From Oehlia diaphana (Eukaryota; Glomeromycota; Glomeromycetes; Glomerales; Glomeraceae), in the NCBI GenBank assembly GCA_003833135.1, contig QZLH01000061.1:162575-193461 (forward strand): DNA of 30,887 bases, read 5' to 3'. A program made the position numbers and the translations under genes. Shown one piece after another: positions 12,683 through 22,331 of this stretch. The notes under the pieces are model-generated. The model was not told the origin of the DNA. It made no database searches and worked only from the letters and a program-made list of their open reading frames with translations. Each line of letters opens with the position of its first letter. Positions within the stretch are counted from its first letter, which is position 1.

Positions 12683-13046
12683 TTTCAAGCTTAGAATGAT
12701 TGATCAGATCAATAACATTTTATCATATTGTCACGTGAGATGTACAAAATTTCGCTTTCATGTAGCCGTTTGACCGGAGTTACGGAAATTATAAAACTTA
12801 TAAAACGCCTAGAGAAGGTCACGTGTATAACATAAGAGATTATGAAATTGCGTGACGTACTCGTTTTATTAGCTTTCGAGTACAAAATAACCTTCGTTAT
12901 TAAAAAACCGTCAAATTTAGTGTGAAATCAAATGTCCAATATCCGAAACCTTTTCGTCGCTTACCTCATTTCTTTAAAAAAATTCTAGCCATCTTTTATT
13001 ATTAAAATTGTGTCTGTAACATCTGAGTTTGAGCCAATAGCCACAG
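12683..13046. promoter_or_regulatory. divergent promoter region of IF2 (-) and kelch (+) genes
   Basis: 364 bp separates the two start codons, so the promoters must be here. Two perfect CACGTG hexamers lie at 12732-12737 and 12820-12825, 50 and 138 bp upstream of the IF2 ATG. CACGTG is the binding core of fungal bHLH regulators, including Cbf1, which controls respiratory genes in some yeasts. That it works here is inference. No coding sequence was seen. Confidence 0.4.
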
Positions 13047-14905
13047 ATGGTTACCGGCAATCCTAGGTATGCTGTTAAATACTGTTGTATCTTTGACCCA
13101 AATTTACAGAAATATTGCCTTACATGTGAACAAAAGCCAAGACATACAATAATTCAATTTACTTAAATTCGAACGGATTAAGAATTTATTCAATGAATAC
13201 CAATTAAATTCGTTACTACTTTATTGAAGACAAAGGTCAAATTCTTCGAACGAAGGATCGGATAGTTTGGATAACACACAACAAGATGATTCTCCTACCC
13301 TACCGCCAACTCCTGGTGACAATGGCATAGACACTCTTAATCCCGCTCCGAACTATTCTCCTAATCAAAGTATGTTAACGATTCTTACTCTTACGCATAT
13401 TCCCTACTTATTTATCCAATGCCTCTTTCATCACCATAGTTACCTCTCCCACTATAACCCCACCACTATCGTCAAATTCACCCGGTCAATCAGGACGTCA
13501 ATCACTAGCGTCACCTAATCACAGTTCAATACAAACCAATAATCCATCTCCAATAATAACAACATCAACAAGACGACATTATCATCATAATCACCATCAT
13601 CATCATGGAGAAGGAAGAAGAAATTATCCGGGCGAACCACATCTTTCTCTCGCTCCTCATGTAGATCCTGCACCTGCGCCTGCAATGTATTGGTCAAAAG
13701 CAAGAACTCATGGTAAACCCTCTAAAGCATTGAGAGCACATACTGTCAACTTAGTCGGCGAATTAATGTACGTCTTTGGCGGATGCGACGCTAAAACTTG
13801 CTTTAATTCAATACTCATATTCGACGCGGGTTTGTATTATTTAAAAAGTTATTTTTTTTTTTATCTCATTTCAATTTACTCACTATATTTTGTGGTTTGA
13901 TTAGATACAATGTATTGGAATCGCGCTCGAACTATAGGAGACCCACCACCAATATGTCGTGCACATTCATCTACGCTTGTAGATAAAAAATTATTTATCT
14001 TCGGTGGTGGTGACGGCCCTACGTATTTTAATGATTTATTTATTTTCGATACGGGTAAATAATTAAGTTTAAATAATTTTTTTTTTTCCATGTTTTTTTT
14101 TCACATTGATTTTTCATTACAGACGTACTGGAATGGATTAAGCCCAAAACGTCCGGAAACATTCCGTCACCACGCCGTGCTCACACTTCTGCTTATTACA
14201 ATAACCATCTCTACATCTTTGGAGGCGGAGATGGATTTAAAGCCCTCAATGATGTATATATGCTAAATATAACAGATTTAAACAATCTAGTATGGCAGAA
14301 ATTAGAACCCAAAGGGAAGCCCCCAATTTCTAGGGGATATCATACCACAAACCTTGTGGGAAGTAAATTGGTGGTTTATGGTGGAAGCGATGGCCACGAA
14401 TGTTTCAGCGATGTCTACGTATTGGACTTAGGTAAAATTGGGGTTTGTTATTTTTATCCTTATCGATGGGGAATTGATTTTGTTTTCTTTCAATTTATAG
14501 AATCCAATACGTGGATTCAAGCGGTTGAAAAATCTTATCCGCGACTTTCACATACAGCCACACAAGTAGGCTCCTATTTATTTATTGTGTGTGGTCACGA
14601 TGGGTCGAAGTATACGTCGGAGGTTTTATTATTAAATTTGGGTATGTAAACATTATGATTCTATTCATTTGATAATATTTAATAATTTTTATCTTTAATC
14701 AGTAACTATGGAGTGGGAACGCCGTAAAGTATATGGAACTCCTCCGTCCGGTAGAGGGTATCATACAACTGTTTTGTATGATTCCCGCTTATTCGTTTTT
14801 GGTGGATACGATGGGCACTCTGTCTTTGACGATGTATATGTACTCGATTTATCTGCCTGTGCGTATCTACCGCAGATAACGAATTTCCAGCTTCCGGAAT
14901 TGTAA
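13047..14905 (+). CDS. kelch-repeat beta-propeller protein
   Basis: Seven exons, 13047-13066, 13230-13369, 13440-13829, 13905-14054, 14123-14431, 14501-14641 and 14703-14905, encode 450 residues with all phases matching. The first exon is 20 nt and reads MVTGNP plus the start of an Arg codon completed by exon 2. Residues 1-135 are low complexity, rich in Ser, Pro, Asn and His, and probably disordered. From about 150 to the end there are six kelch units, each with a double-glycine strand (YVFGGCD, FIFGGGD, YIFGGGD, VVYGGSD, FIVCGHD, FVFGGYD) followed by a (F/L)xDxxxxD-type turn. Unit 5 has CG in place of GG. Six blades predict a closed propeller used for protein binding. Related fungal kelch proteins include Ral2 and Tea1, but no clear ortholog is assigned. 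No transmembrane segment was seen. Confidence 0.88.
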
Positions 14906-15432
14906 TAAAAATAACATTTATAAAAAAAAAATTATTATTTTTTACGTTCTAACTTTAAAGAATATATTATAAACGCAAATAAATTGTGTTTATTTAAAAA
15001 AAATATATACACACACACGAGAGAGAGGAAAAAAATAAAATCCGAGATGATATATTTTTTATTAATATTAGCATATTTTTATTTTGTTAAATATTTTTTC
15101 ACTATTTCAAAAATTTTTTCGTCTATTTTTTTTCTTTTTTTTTAATTTATTTAAAAAAAAAAAGTGATTCTTCACAAGAGATTATTTATTATCATTTTCA
15201 ACTCACTAACAAGATTTTATGGCGATCGAATGATATTAAATAATTTAAATGTATTATATTTATAATAAACTGATTTTACAAGATACAAAGAGCAAATGCA
15301 TTAATGTTCAGAATTCCTGTATTATATGAAAAATCCGTTTTTTTTTCACAATACTCATATGATTTTTCAATATTTAAACTGACAAATAATGTTTAGACAT
15401 TAACAATCAAATGGAATTGATAAAATCTAAAT
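14906..15432. other. convergent intergenic region, 3' ends
   Basis: 527 bp between the stop codons of the kelch (+) and INCENP-like (-) genes. It contains AT-rich 3' UTR sequence, poly-A/T tracts and a short CA/GA microsatellite at about 15009-15028. No gene was seen. Confidence 0.5.
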
Positions 15433-16552
15433 TCATTTAAATCCCATATATACTTTATATTCCAATTCTTCATCTACTGTTAATGCATCCAAACCTGTCC
15501 AATCTGCTGAACTAGATCTTGGGCGAAATTTATGTTCTCGTCCTTCAAAGATTCCTATTAATAAAAACGCGTAAGATTAAATTACTTAAGACTTTTTTCT
15601 TAATAATTATATAATTGTAGAAAATAATTTACCATCCATATTAAGTGGAGGAACCTTCCCAAAAATAGTTTCAGGATCAATCGAAGCCTGGCGTATTAAA
15701 GTCGCTTTTAATACAGGACTCTGTTCCCAATCTTCACGCCGTCGTTGATGTTTGGTCTTAACTTTCTTCTCATCACTAGAATCACTATAATAAGAAATTA
15801 GAATGGATGAATTAAAATAATTATAAAATAAATATTTTCAGATAATAAAAAATCAATATACTCGCTAACTACTTCTGGTAATACAAATTGTTTAGGTTGT
15901 TCTATAATATTTAAGTCTAATATTCCAGGTTTTTTTTCACCATTATCTTGAATTTGATTCGCTTTCTTTCTTCCAATTAAATCTATATTCTTTAAAATAA
16001 TAAATGATGATTTGTAAGATATTGATAAATCGGAATAGAATAATATATTAAAGCACACCTTTTCTCTCGCACGACGACGGGCAACTTCTCTTTCCTTGGC
16101 TCTTTTCTCCTGCTTCTCTTGTTCCTATTAACTCAATTTTAAAATTAGCCATATTATCCATATAATAAGTTGGTCAGTTTGCTATTTACCCTTTTGGCAG
16201 CAGCAGCCGCGAGAACCAGGGATTTGATTTCTGGTTTTTCGTGTTTAGATCTTGGTGTACGTTTTATAACTAATTTCCTTGTCTGCTGGGCCGAACTGGT
16301 AGGTAATTCAACATAACTGGAAGTTTCACTTATTTCATTATTAACGGTAGGCTTTTCCTTTTTCTTTAAAATTTTAACATTTTTCGTAGCCTGAATAATA
16401 TTCTGCAAATAAATTCTGAGCCAATCGGACTCTTGCTGACATTCAACTGAAAAACTTTGAAATTTTTCTTCAGTAAAATTCTCAAATTTTTGGCGTTCGT
16501 TTGCTAGCCAACTTCCGCCTGCTTTTAAAGCTTCGTTAGTTACCGTTTCCAT
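15433..16552 (-). CDS. INCENP: INCENP-like chromosomal passenger complex subunit
   Basis: Five exons, 16552-16190, 16124-16059, 15989-15862, 15784-15633 and 15554-15433, give 276 residues with matching phases. The start is the ATG at 16552; a nearby TTG upstream is not used. The N-terminus (WLANERQKFENFTEEKFQSF) is a short helix of the kind that binds Survivin and Borealin. The middle has an Ala-rich stretch and a basic, charged helix (EQEKQEKRAKEREVARRR). The C-terminus is an IN-box: WEQSPVLKATLIRQ, IDPETIFGKVPPL, GIFEGREHKFRPR, then SSSADW, matching the Aurora-binding segment and its phosphorylated Ser/Thr-Ser-Ser motif. INCENP activates and localises Aurora kinase at centromeres and the spindle midzone. 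It is much shorter than animal or yeast homologs, mainly in the central spacer. Two ACGCGT boxes lie 113-158 bp upstream. Confidence 0.8.
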
Positions 16553-16664
16553 AATCAAAATAAATTTTAAGTATTTAAAGAATTATTGTTTTGAGAAAAA
16601 AAAGTTTATTTTATTGATTTCACCGTTAAAGGAGGTAAAGGAGGTAAAGACTGTAATTTTAGGG

Positions 16665-16710
16665 ACGCGTAAATTCTTTATTTATATCGTATATCGTAAA
16701 ATCAACGCGT
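16665..16710. promoter_or_regulatory. two ACGCGT (MCB) boxes
   Basis: Perfect ACGCGT palindromes lie at 16665-16670 and 16705-16710. In yeasts this hexamer binds the MBF (Mbp1/Swi6-type) complex and drives G1/S transcription. The position, 113-158 bp upstream of the INCENP-like ATG, suits a cell-cycle gene. Function here is inferred. Confidence 0.4.
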
Positions 16711-16743
16711 ATATCGGCACATAACGTTCATAAGCCTTAGTTC

Positions 16744-16800
16744 TTAACGTACGCACCGTGCGTAAGCGTTAAACTTAACTCCGGCCGGTGCGTACGTTAA
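16744..16800. repeat. 15-bp perfect inverted repeat in a divergent promoter
   Basis: Left arm TTAACGTACGCACCG (16744-16758) and right arm CGGTGCGTACGTTAA (16786-16800) are exact reverse complements around a 27-base spacer. The left arm itself runs into a CGCACCGTGCG near-palindrome, and the spacer holds GTTAAACTTAAC. It could be a cruciform, a binding site for a dimeric regulator, or a trace of a small mobile element. Confidence 0.7.
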
Positions 16801-16952
16801 TATCGTACACATGATGCGTTTATAGTGACGTTTACAATTTCCACTGTAATATGACAGTCCAAAAAAAAAAAATTGCTTAGCGTTCAAGTTTGCCTTAATT
16901 TATCTCTTACAGGAAGTTATTTGTATTAATAGACGGAAAACAACCTTTAAAT

Positions 16953-18886
16953 ATGGATCAATATTCAAATTATGGGGGTCAGCAAGATCCTTCATCAGGA
17001 AATTATAATAGTTCATATCAATGTAGGTTAGAGTAGCGTTTACTAAATATTTTTTTCATAATCTATCCTCTGAAAAGTTAAATACAAGCTTCTAGAAAAT
17101 AACATCTAGTGTTGTATCTAACTTTCGCCAGTAAGATTCTAAACTGTAACGCTTTTGAGCTCAATATACTCAAGCGTTATTGACACTGATGTAAAAGCAA
17201 ACGTGCATTACATACTTTGTCTTCCCGTAATATTTTGAATCACCACCAGGTGTCAAATAATGTGAATTCTTTTCTAAAATTTTTAATAGATAACGATTCC
17301 TATAATCAAGGTGGGTATACAGCTCCAACCAGCTCTTCAGATTATTATTATAGTGGAAGTAATCCCCAGACAGGAGGTAATAACAGCAGTAGCAGTAGTT
17401 CAACCCAACAACCACCAGTAACTCCGGCTACAACTCAAGGTTATACTTCTCAACGTAATGATAACTATGAAGGAAGTGGCTATTCTTCCGGGTATAATAG
17501 TTATGGTAATTATCCTACTTCAACTGCGTCAGGAAGCTATCAAACAGGTCAAAATTCGCCATCGGGAAGTTCTACAGCCACACCATATAATTCTGCTGGT
17601 GGTAGTGGCTCATATAATGGAGCAAGTAAAACAGGATATACTGATCGCGGTAGTGATTACGGTGATTCTTCTAGTTATGGAGGTAATAAAAATCCGTACG
17701 GAGATAGTTATAGCTATAAACCGCGAGAAAATAGCAGAGAAAGTGGATACAGCGGCCCCCCAACAAAAGAAGATTCTTATGATTATGGAAACCGTTCCGA
17801 GAGTGGATATAAGGGTTAGGTTCCTTTTAGATATATCAAATTTCATTATTATTTCAAGATCTCGTTTGTCTTCTTATTTTACTATTATAATACGGACATA
17901 AAACATCCGTGATAATAGATAATTATGCTGGTGATTCTGTAGTACAAACAATTAGCGATACAATTTATATTTCGAACCTGAGCAAGGACGTTACTGAAGA
18001 GAAATTGGCGGAAAAATTCGGTAGCCTCGGCATGTTAAAAATTGATAGAAAGACACAAAAACCAAAAAGTAAGCTTATTAAAAAAAAAAAAAAAAAATCG
18101 ATTTTTGGACCTATTTACAAACCATGTTAATATATGTCTTTTTCAGTATGGATATATTATGATAAAGTAACCAGACTCCCTAAGGGAGATGCAACATTGA
18201 CTTATGAGGATCCCGACTCAACAGCAGCTGCAATAAAGTATTTCGATAATCAAAAGTTCCTTGATCAGGTTCGGATACTATTTTCATTTGTTATAGACGA
18301 TTATATCTACATCTACATGGTTAATTTGCTAACTCTATTAATATCCTTTTAAGATCATTAAAGTAGAAATGTCAGTGCGAAAGGTACCAATCTCGGGATT
18401 TAGAGCTCGCGGCAGGAGTAGTAGAGGACGTGGATTTTCTAGGGGCATTCGTGGTAGCGGTGGCGGTCCTCCTCCTCGTGATGGTGATTGGGCATGTGAA
18501 TCGTAAGTATTATCAATCATTGTACTATCTTTATCCATTATTGTATATTATTTGACGGGTTTATTTTCTATTTTTCGGAAATTAGATGCAATGCTAATAA
18601 TTTTGCTAGACGAATGGAATGTTACAAATGCCATGTGCCTCGTTCTAATGCACCAGGGGATGGCGGCTACGGCGGCGGTCGATATTCTGGAGCACCAAGA
18701 GGTGGGTATAGAGGGCGTCGCGGCGGTCCTTCTTATGGCCGTTATGCTGATGATGATAGAGGCTATGGAAGCGGAAGTTATCGTAATAGCGATAGCTCAC
18801 ATGGTTATGATCAAGGATATAGAAGACAAAATAAACAAGACGATCGTCAAGATCGCAGGGAAAATTCTAGATATCTTCCATACTAA
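16953..18886 (+). CDS. FUS/EWS/TAF15-like RNA-binding protein (RRM, RGG, RanBP2 zinc finger)
   Basis: Six exons, 16953-17022, 17290-17814, 17919-18068, 18147-18268, 18354-18502 and 18586-18886, encode 438 residues in frame. Residues 1-198 are a Gly/Ser/Tyr/Asn/Gln prion-like tract. The RRM (about 210-296) has RNP2 IYISNL and the FET-type RNP1 KGDATLTYED, split by introns. An Arg-Gly segment (RGRSSRGRGFSRGIRGSGGG) precedes a RanBP2-type zinc finger, W335, C337, C340, C351 and C354 with C-x2-C-x10-C-x2-C spacing. A second Arg/Gly/Tyr tail follows. Domain order equals animal FET proteins, which bind nascent RNA and the transcription machinery and form condensates. Nuclear localisation is inferred. 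Intron 1 is unusually long (267 bp) and contains an imperfect hairpin. Confidence is high for the family, lower for a single named ortholog. Confidence 0.9.
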
Positions 18887-19835
18887 GATATTTTGGCGAG
18901 ATTATGAGGATTTTTTACAGGCTTTTATAATCCTCATCATTGAATGCATGCTTTGTTAATTTTTATTTCTTTCTTTACAAGTTGAAATTGTTTGATGATG
19001 TTTACTATGGTTATTGATTTTCGTTGGGACAAACATTCTTATTATTATTTGTGACGATGAGAGTAAAACAGAGACAAGAGGAAAGGACAAAAAAAAAAAA
19101 AGAAAAGAAAAAAAAGAAACGTACAAAATTTTCCTTTTTTAATAACGATAAATTATGTATGGTTATAATATTGTTACTGTATTGGGTAGGTATAAGATGG
19201 ATCCTAAATTCGGAGAATGTTCATATATAGAAAATTTTATTAGAGAATTTAATACATATTAGCGTGAATTAGTGTCGGGTAGGTATTTATGGTTATAAAT
19301 ATAGGACCAAAAAAAAATAATATTTGGTGTATATAATGAGTAAGGTGTCACAAAATTACATTTAACTGATGGATATTGGATTTAAAGAACCATAATGTCA
19401 TGGATCGATACGCCCTACAACGTTTTTTTTTTTTCAAAAAGGTTACTTTTACAAAATATTTAAAAGATTTAAAAAGAACATTTAAACGTCGTATTCCTCG
19501 GATGAATCAACAATAGACTGATATATCGAAATCAGATTATTTAATTATGAGTGTTATCATCTTAATCATAAATAAATATTTTTAGTTAATATATAATTAT
19601 TCACTTAATTGCGACATTTTTATTTGGTATTTTTGACAAGAAAAAAAAACCTCGTATTATGATGATCTTATTGATTAAAACTGTTTATTACCTAAATCAG
19701 AAGAACGTGCTTATTGTCCAATAAACACGTTGACGTAACATTCAAATATGAAAATCTAGAAACCAAAAAGCTTACCTTGGTTTTTCTCTCTACTAGTTTC
19801 CCTTTAATGCTTAATTTTAAGACTTATCACGGATT
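18887..19835. other. gene-free region, 3' UTR and promoter
   Basis: About 0.95 kb between the FET-like stop and the kinase start. AT-rich, with poly-A tracts near 19089 and 19309. A CCAAT motif at 19718-19722 lies about 115 bp before the kinase ATG. No gene or RNA was seen. Confidence 0.5.
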
Positions 19836-21821
19836 ATGGCGTACAAAATTACACCACAAATGTATGAGAAAATTAAGCATTTTGCACGTATCCCTCAAAC
19901 AGGCGTGTCATTGAGGCAGATGGTTATGTTCGGTGCGCGTCGGAAAATTTTGCATTTTTTTACAGTGCTGAACTGAGACTTTTTTATTTTCTATCATAGG
20001 ACAAAATCCTTCTCAAGGAACCTTGTTAAAAGCAACTCAATTTCTGGCGGGTATGCAAACATTATAAAGATCACGTTTTTAGATTTTTAAACTTCAATTT
20101 GATATTTTTTTTATTGTGAATAGATGAATTACCAATTCGTATCGCACATCGCGTGAAGGAATTGGATAATTTACCACACAATTTGAGTGAAATGCCATCA
20201 ATAGTTAGAGTCAAGAATTGGTATGCTCAGTCTTTCGAGGTATGGTATGGAGTCTATGAAAAAGAAAGAACTAATAAAGTGTTAATACCTTTTTAACATG
20301 CTTATATAAATATTACTAACTGTTTATTAGGAGCTTATCAATTTTCCAAAACCAGAACTCCCACAAAGTATAAGGGAAAGACTTTTTGCGACTTCTAATC
20401 CTTCCAATCCCTCAACTACCATTATGTCAACAGCCACAAAACTTGGTCACGGGTGAACATCATATTTTTAAAATGTTTTGGTTTAACATTAAAGTAAGAG
20501 TTCTAATTGTATGTATTTTTGATAATTTACTTAGGTACTATTCACATGTCGATGATATAGATTGGCCGCCTGAAGTTCGTTACTATAATGAAAAATTCAC
20601 AAAATTGATTGAAGCAATTAAAAGGCGCCATGATCCTGTCGTAACTACAGTGGTATGTGATTAATTTGATTGTTTCATATTTTATGTTTTATTTATCTAA
20701 AAACTTTTACTTACAATTTGTCATTAAATTAGGGTAAGACGCGTCATCACAAAGTTTTTTTTTATTATTTTACAATATATAGTCAATATTAATATAATTT
20801 TGCCCTCATTATAAACTTCAGCTCAGGGAATTTTGGAATATAAACAGCATAAAAAATCTACTATAATTGATACAGATATACAATCCTTTTTAGATCGTTT
20901 TTACATGTCACGTATTGGAATTCGTATACTAATTGGTTAGTACTTAAATTTAATATATTTCATTATTTTATTTTTATTTTTATTTTATTTTATTTTATTT
21001 TATTTTTTATTTTTTATTTTTTTCTTGTTTTTTTTTAACTGAACGTAATTTGCTAAAATTGCAGACTATTTTTAGGTCAACATGTTGCGCTTAATCGTCT
21101 TCCATCAAGACCAGATTATGTAGGTATTATTTGTACCAAAACCAACATTGCGAAAACTGTACAAGAAGCAGTGGATAATGCCAGGTTTATTTGCGAAGAA
21201 TATTATGGACTTTTTCGCGCACCTGAAATTCAATTATATTGCCCAGAAGAGTTATCTTTTACTTATGTTCCTACACATTTGAACCATATGCTATTTGAAT
21301 TATTAAAAAATAGTTTACGTGCCTTAGTAGAACTTTTTGGTGATGACGTTGATGAATATCCCACAATTAAAGTAATTGTAGCCGAAGGAAAAGAGGATAT
21401 CACAATTAAAATTTTAGATGAAGGTGGCGGTATACCAAGAAGTAATATTCCTTTAGTATGGACTTACATGTATACGACAGCAGAAGCACAGACGTTGGAT
21501 CCTAATTTCAGTCAATCAGACTTTAAAGCTCCTATGGCAGGTTTTGGTTATGGACTACCCCTTAGTAGACTGGTAATATATATTTATCTAAATAAATGAT
21601 TTTTAAATATTTTGTTAATATAAATTTTCCAACAGTATGCTAGATATTTTGGCGGAGATTTGAAATTAATTTCAATGGAAGGGTAATTTTTTTTTATTTT
21701 AAAAAATTATAATTTTTTTTCTCTGTGGATTTTATTTACATATTGTCTTATATTTAGGTTTGGAACGGATGTATATCTTCATCTAAACCGAATCTCAAAT
21801 AGTGATGAACCTCTACATTAA
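19836..21821 (+). CDS. PDK: mitochondrial pyruvate dehydrogenase / branched-chain ketoacid dehydrogenase kinase
   Basis: Exons 19836-19932, 20000-20050, 20124-20239, 20331-20452, 20535-20652, 20733 (one base), 20822-20935, 21076-21572, 21636-21682 and 21758-21821 encode 408 residues. The N-terminal helical domain has TGVSLRQMVMFG and a QFLADELPIRIAHR region. The ATP-binding GHKL domain has the N-box ELLKNSLRA (E281, N285), G1 DEGGG (321-325) and G2 GFGYGLPLSRLYARYFGG (from 362). Such kinases phosphorylate and switch off the E1 subunit of mitochondrial dehydrogenases. RRHDPVVTTV-AQGILEY favours the PDK branch. The join 20652 to 20822 loses frame unless the G at 20733 is spliced in; the alternative acceptor at 20826/20827 keeps frame but deletes Ala-Gln. 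No presequence precedes MAYKITPQMYEK, so an upstream 5' exon may be missing. Confidence 0.92.
20733..20733 (+). other. PDK: candidate one-nucleotide exon of the kinase gene
   Basis: The sequence ATTAG|G|GTAAGA places a consensus acceptor and a consensus donor around one G. Spliced between GTG (20650-20652) and CTCAGGGA (from 20822), it makes GCT CAG GGA, the conserved Ala-Gln-Gly. The two introns would be 80 and 88 bp, normal for this gene. Confidence 0.6.
20965..21020 (+). repeat. TTTTA-type microsatellite in a kinase intron
   Basis: Imperfect tandem TTTTA units extend a 140-bp intron (20936-21075), the longest in the gene apart from the proposed composite intron. Confidence 0.7.
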
Positions 21822-22331
21822 TAACATTGCGAACAGGATAAATGCTGATCTGTGTTTAGTACTAAAAAATAGAATAATTTATATTATATAGTTCTTTCCA
21901 AACTAAGACAAAATTGTTGGCTACATGAAATACTAAATTAATATTATTTTTCATAATGTAGACAAGACTTCTTTAATACTTTCTTCAGTGTTATTATTAA
22001 TTTTGTAAATCGATATTAAATTTCTTCTATAAAAAAAAAAACTTCAAATCAGATTATTAAATTTAGAATGTTTCTCGCCAACAAACTTTTTATGATATTC
22101 TCCAAATAATCCCACTTTTTAACAACTAATTCGTCATAAACGCCTCCCTCCCTTCCCTTTCATTTTTTGCTTTTTTTTTTATTAAAAAAAAAAAAGATTG
22201 CCGAAGTATAATACTAATATGCTAGTGATGATTTGATCTAAAAATTAAATATAATATAAAATAAAAAAAAAGTTTTTTATATTAAAAGTCCAACCAATTA
22301 AAAAAGAATATGAATTTTTACACACACATGA
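21822..22331. other. convergent intergenic region
   Basis: 510 bp between the kinase stop (+) and the stop of the small membrane protein (-). It is AT-rich UTR sequence with poly-A/T tracts near 22032 and 22170-22195. No gene was seen. Confidence 0.5.

Larger units (their letters stand above)
16553..16952. promoter_or_regulatory. divergent promoter of INCENP-like (-) and FET-like (+) genes
   Basis: A 400-bp gap between two divergent start codons. It is unusually rich in CG dinucleotides for this window, with many TATCG, ACGCGT and CGTACG elements. It includes two MluI-box hexamers and a 15-bp inverted repeat (separate entries). No coding frame was seen. Confidence 0.5.

Noticed and set aside
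17217..17289. Alternative start for the FET-like protein inside intron 1
   Set aside because: The frame opens at a non-ATG codon and lacks the Gln/Tyr-rich composition that the ATG at 16953 gives in phase.
19714..19914. 66-residue frame overlapping the first kinase exon
   Set aside because: It is in a different frame from the PDK motif sequence TGVSLRQMVMFG, which is clearly the real coding frame.
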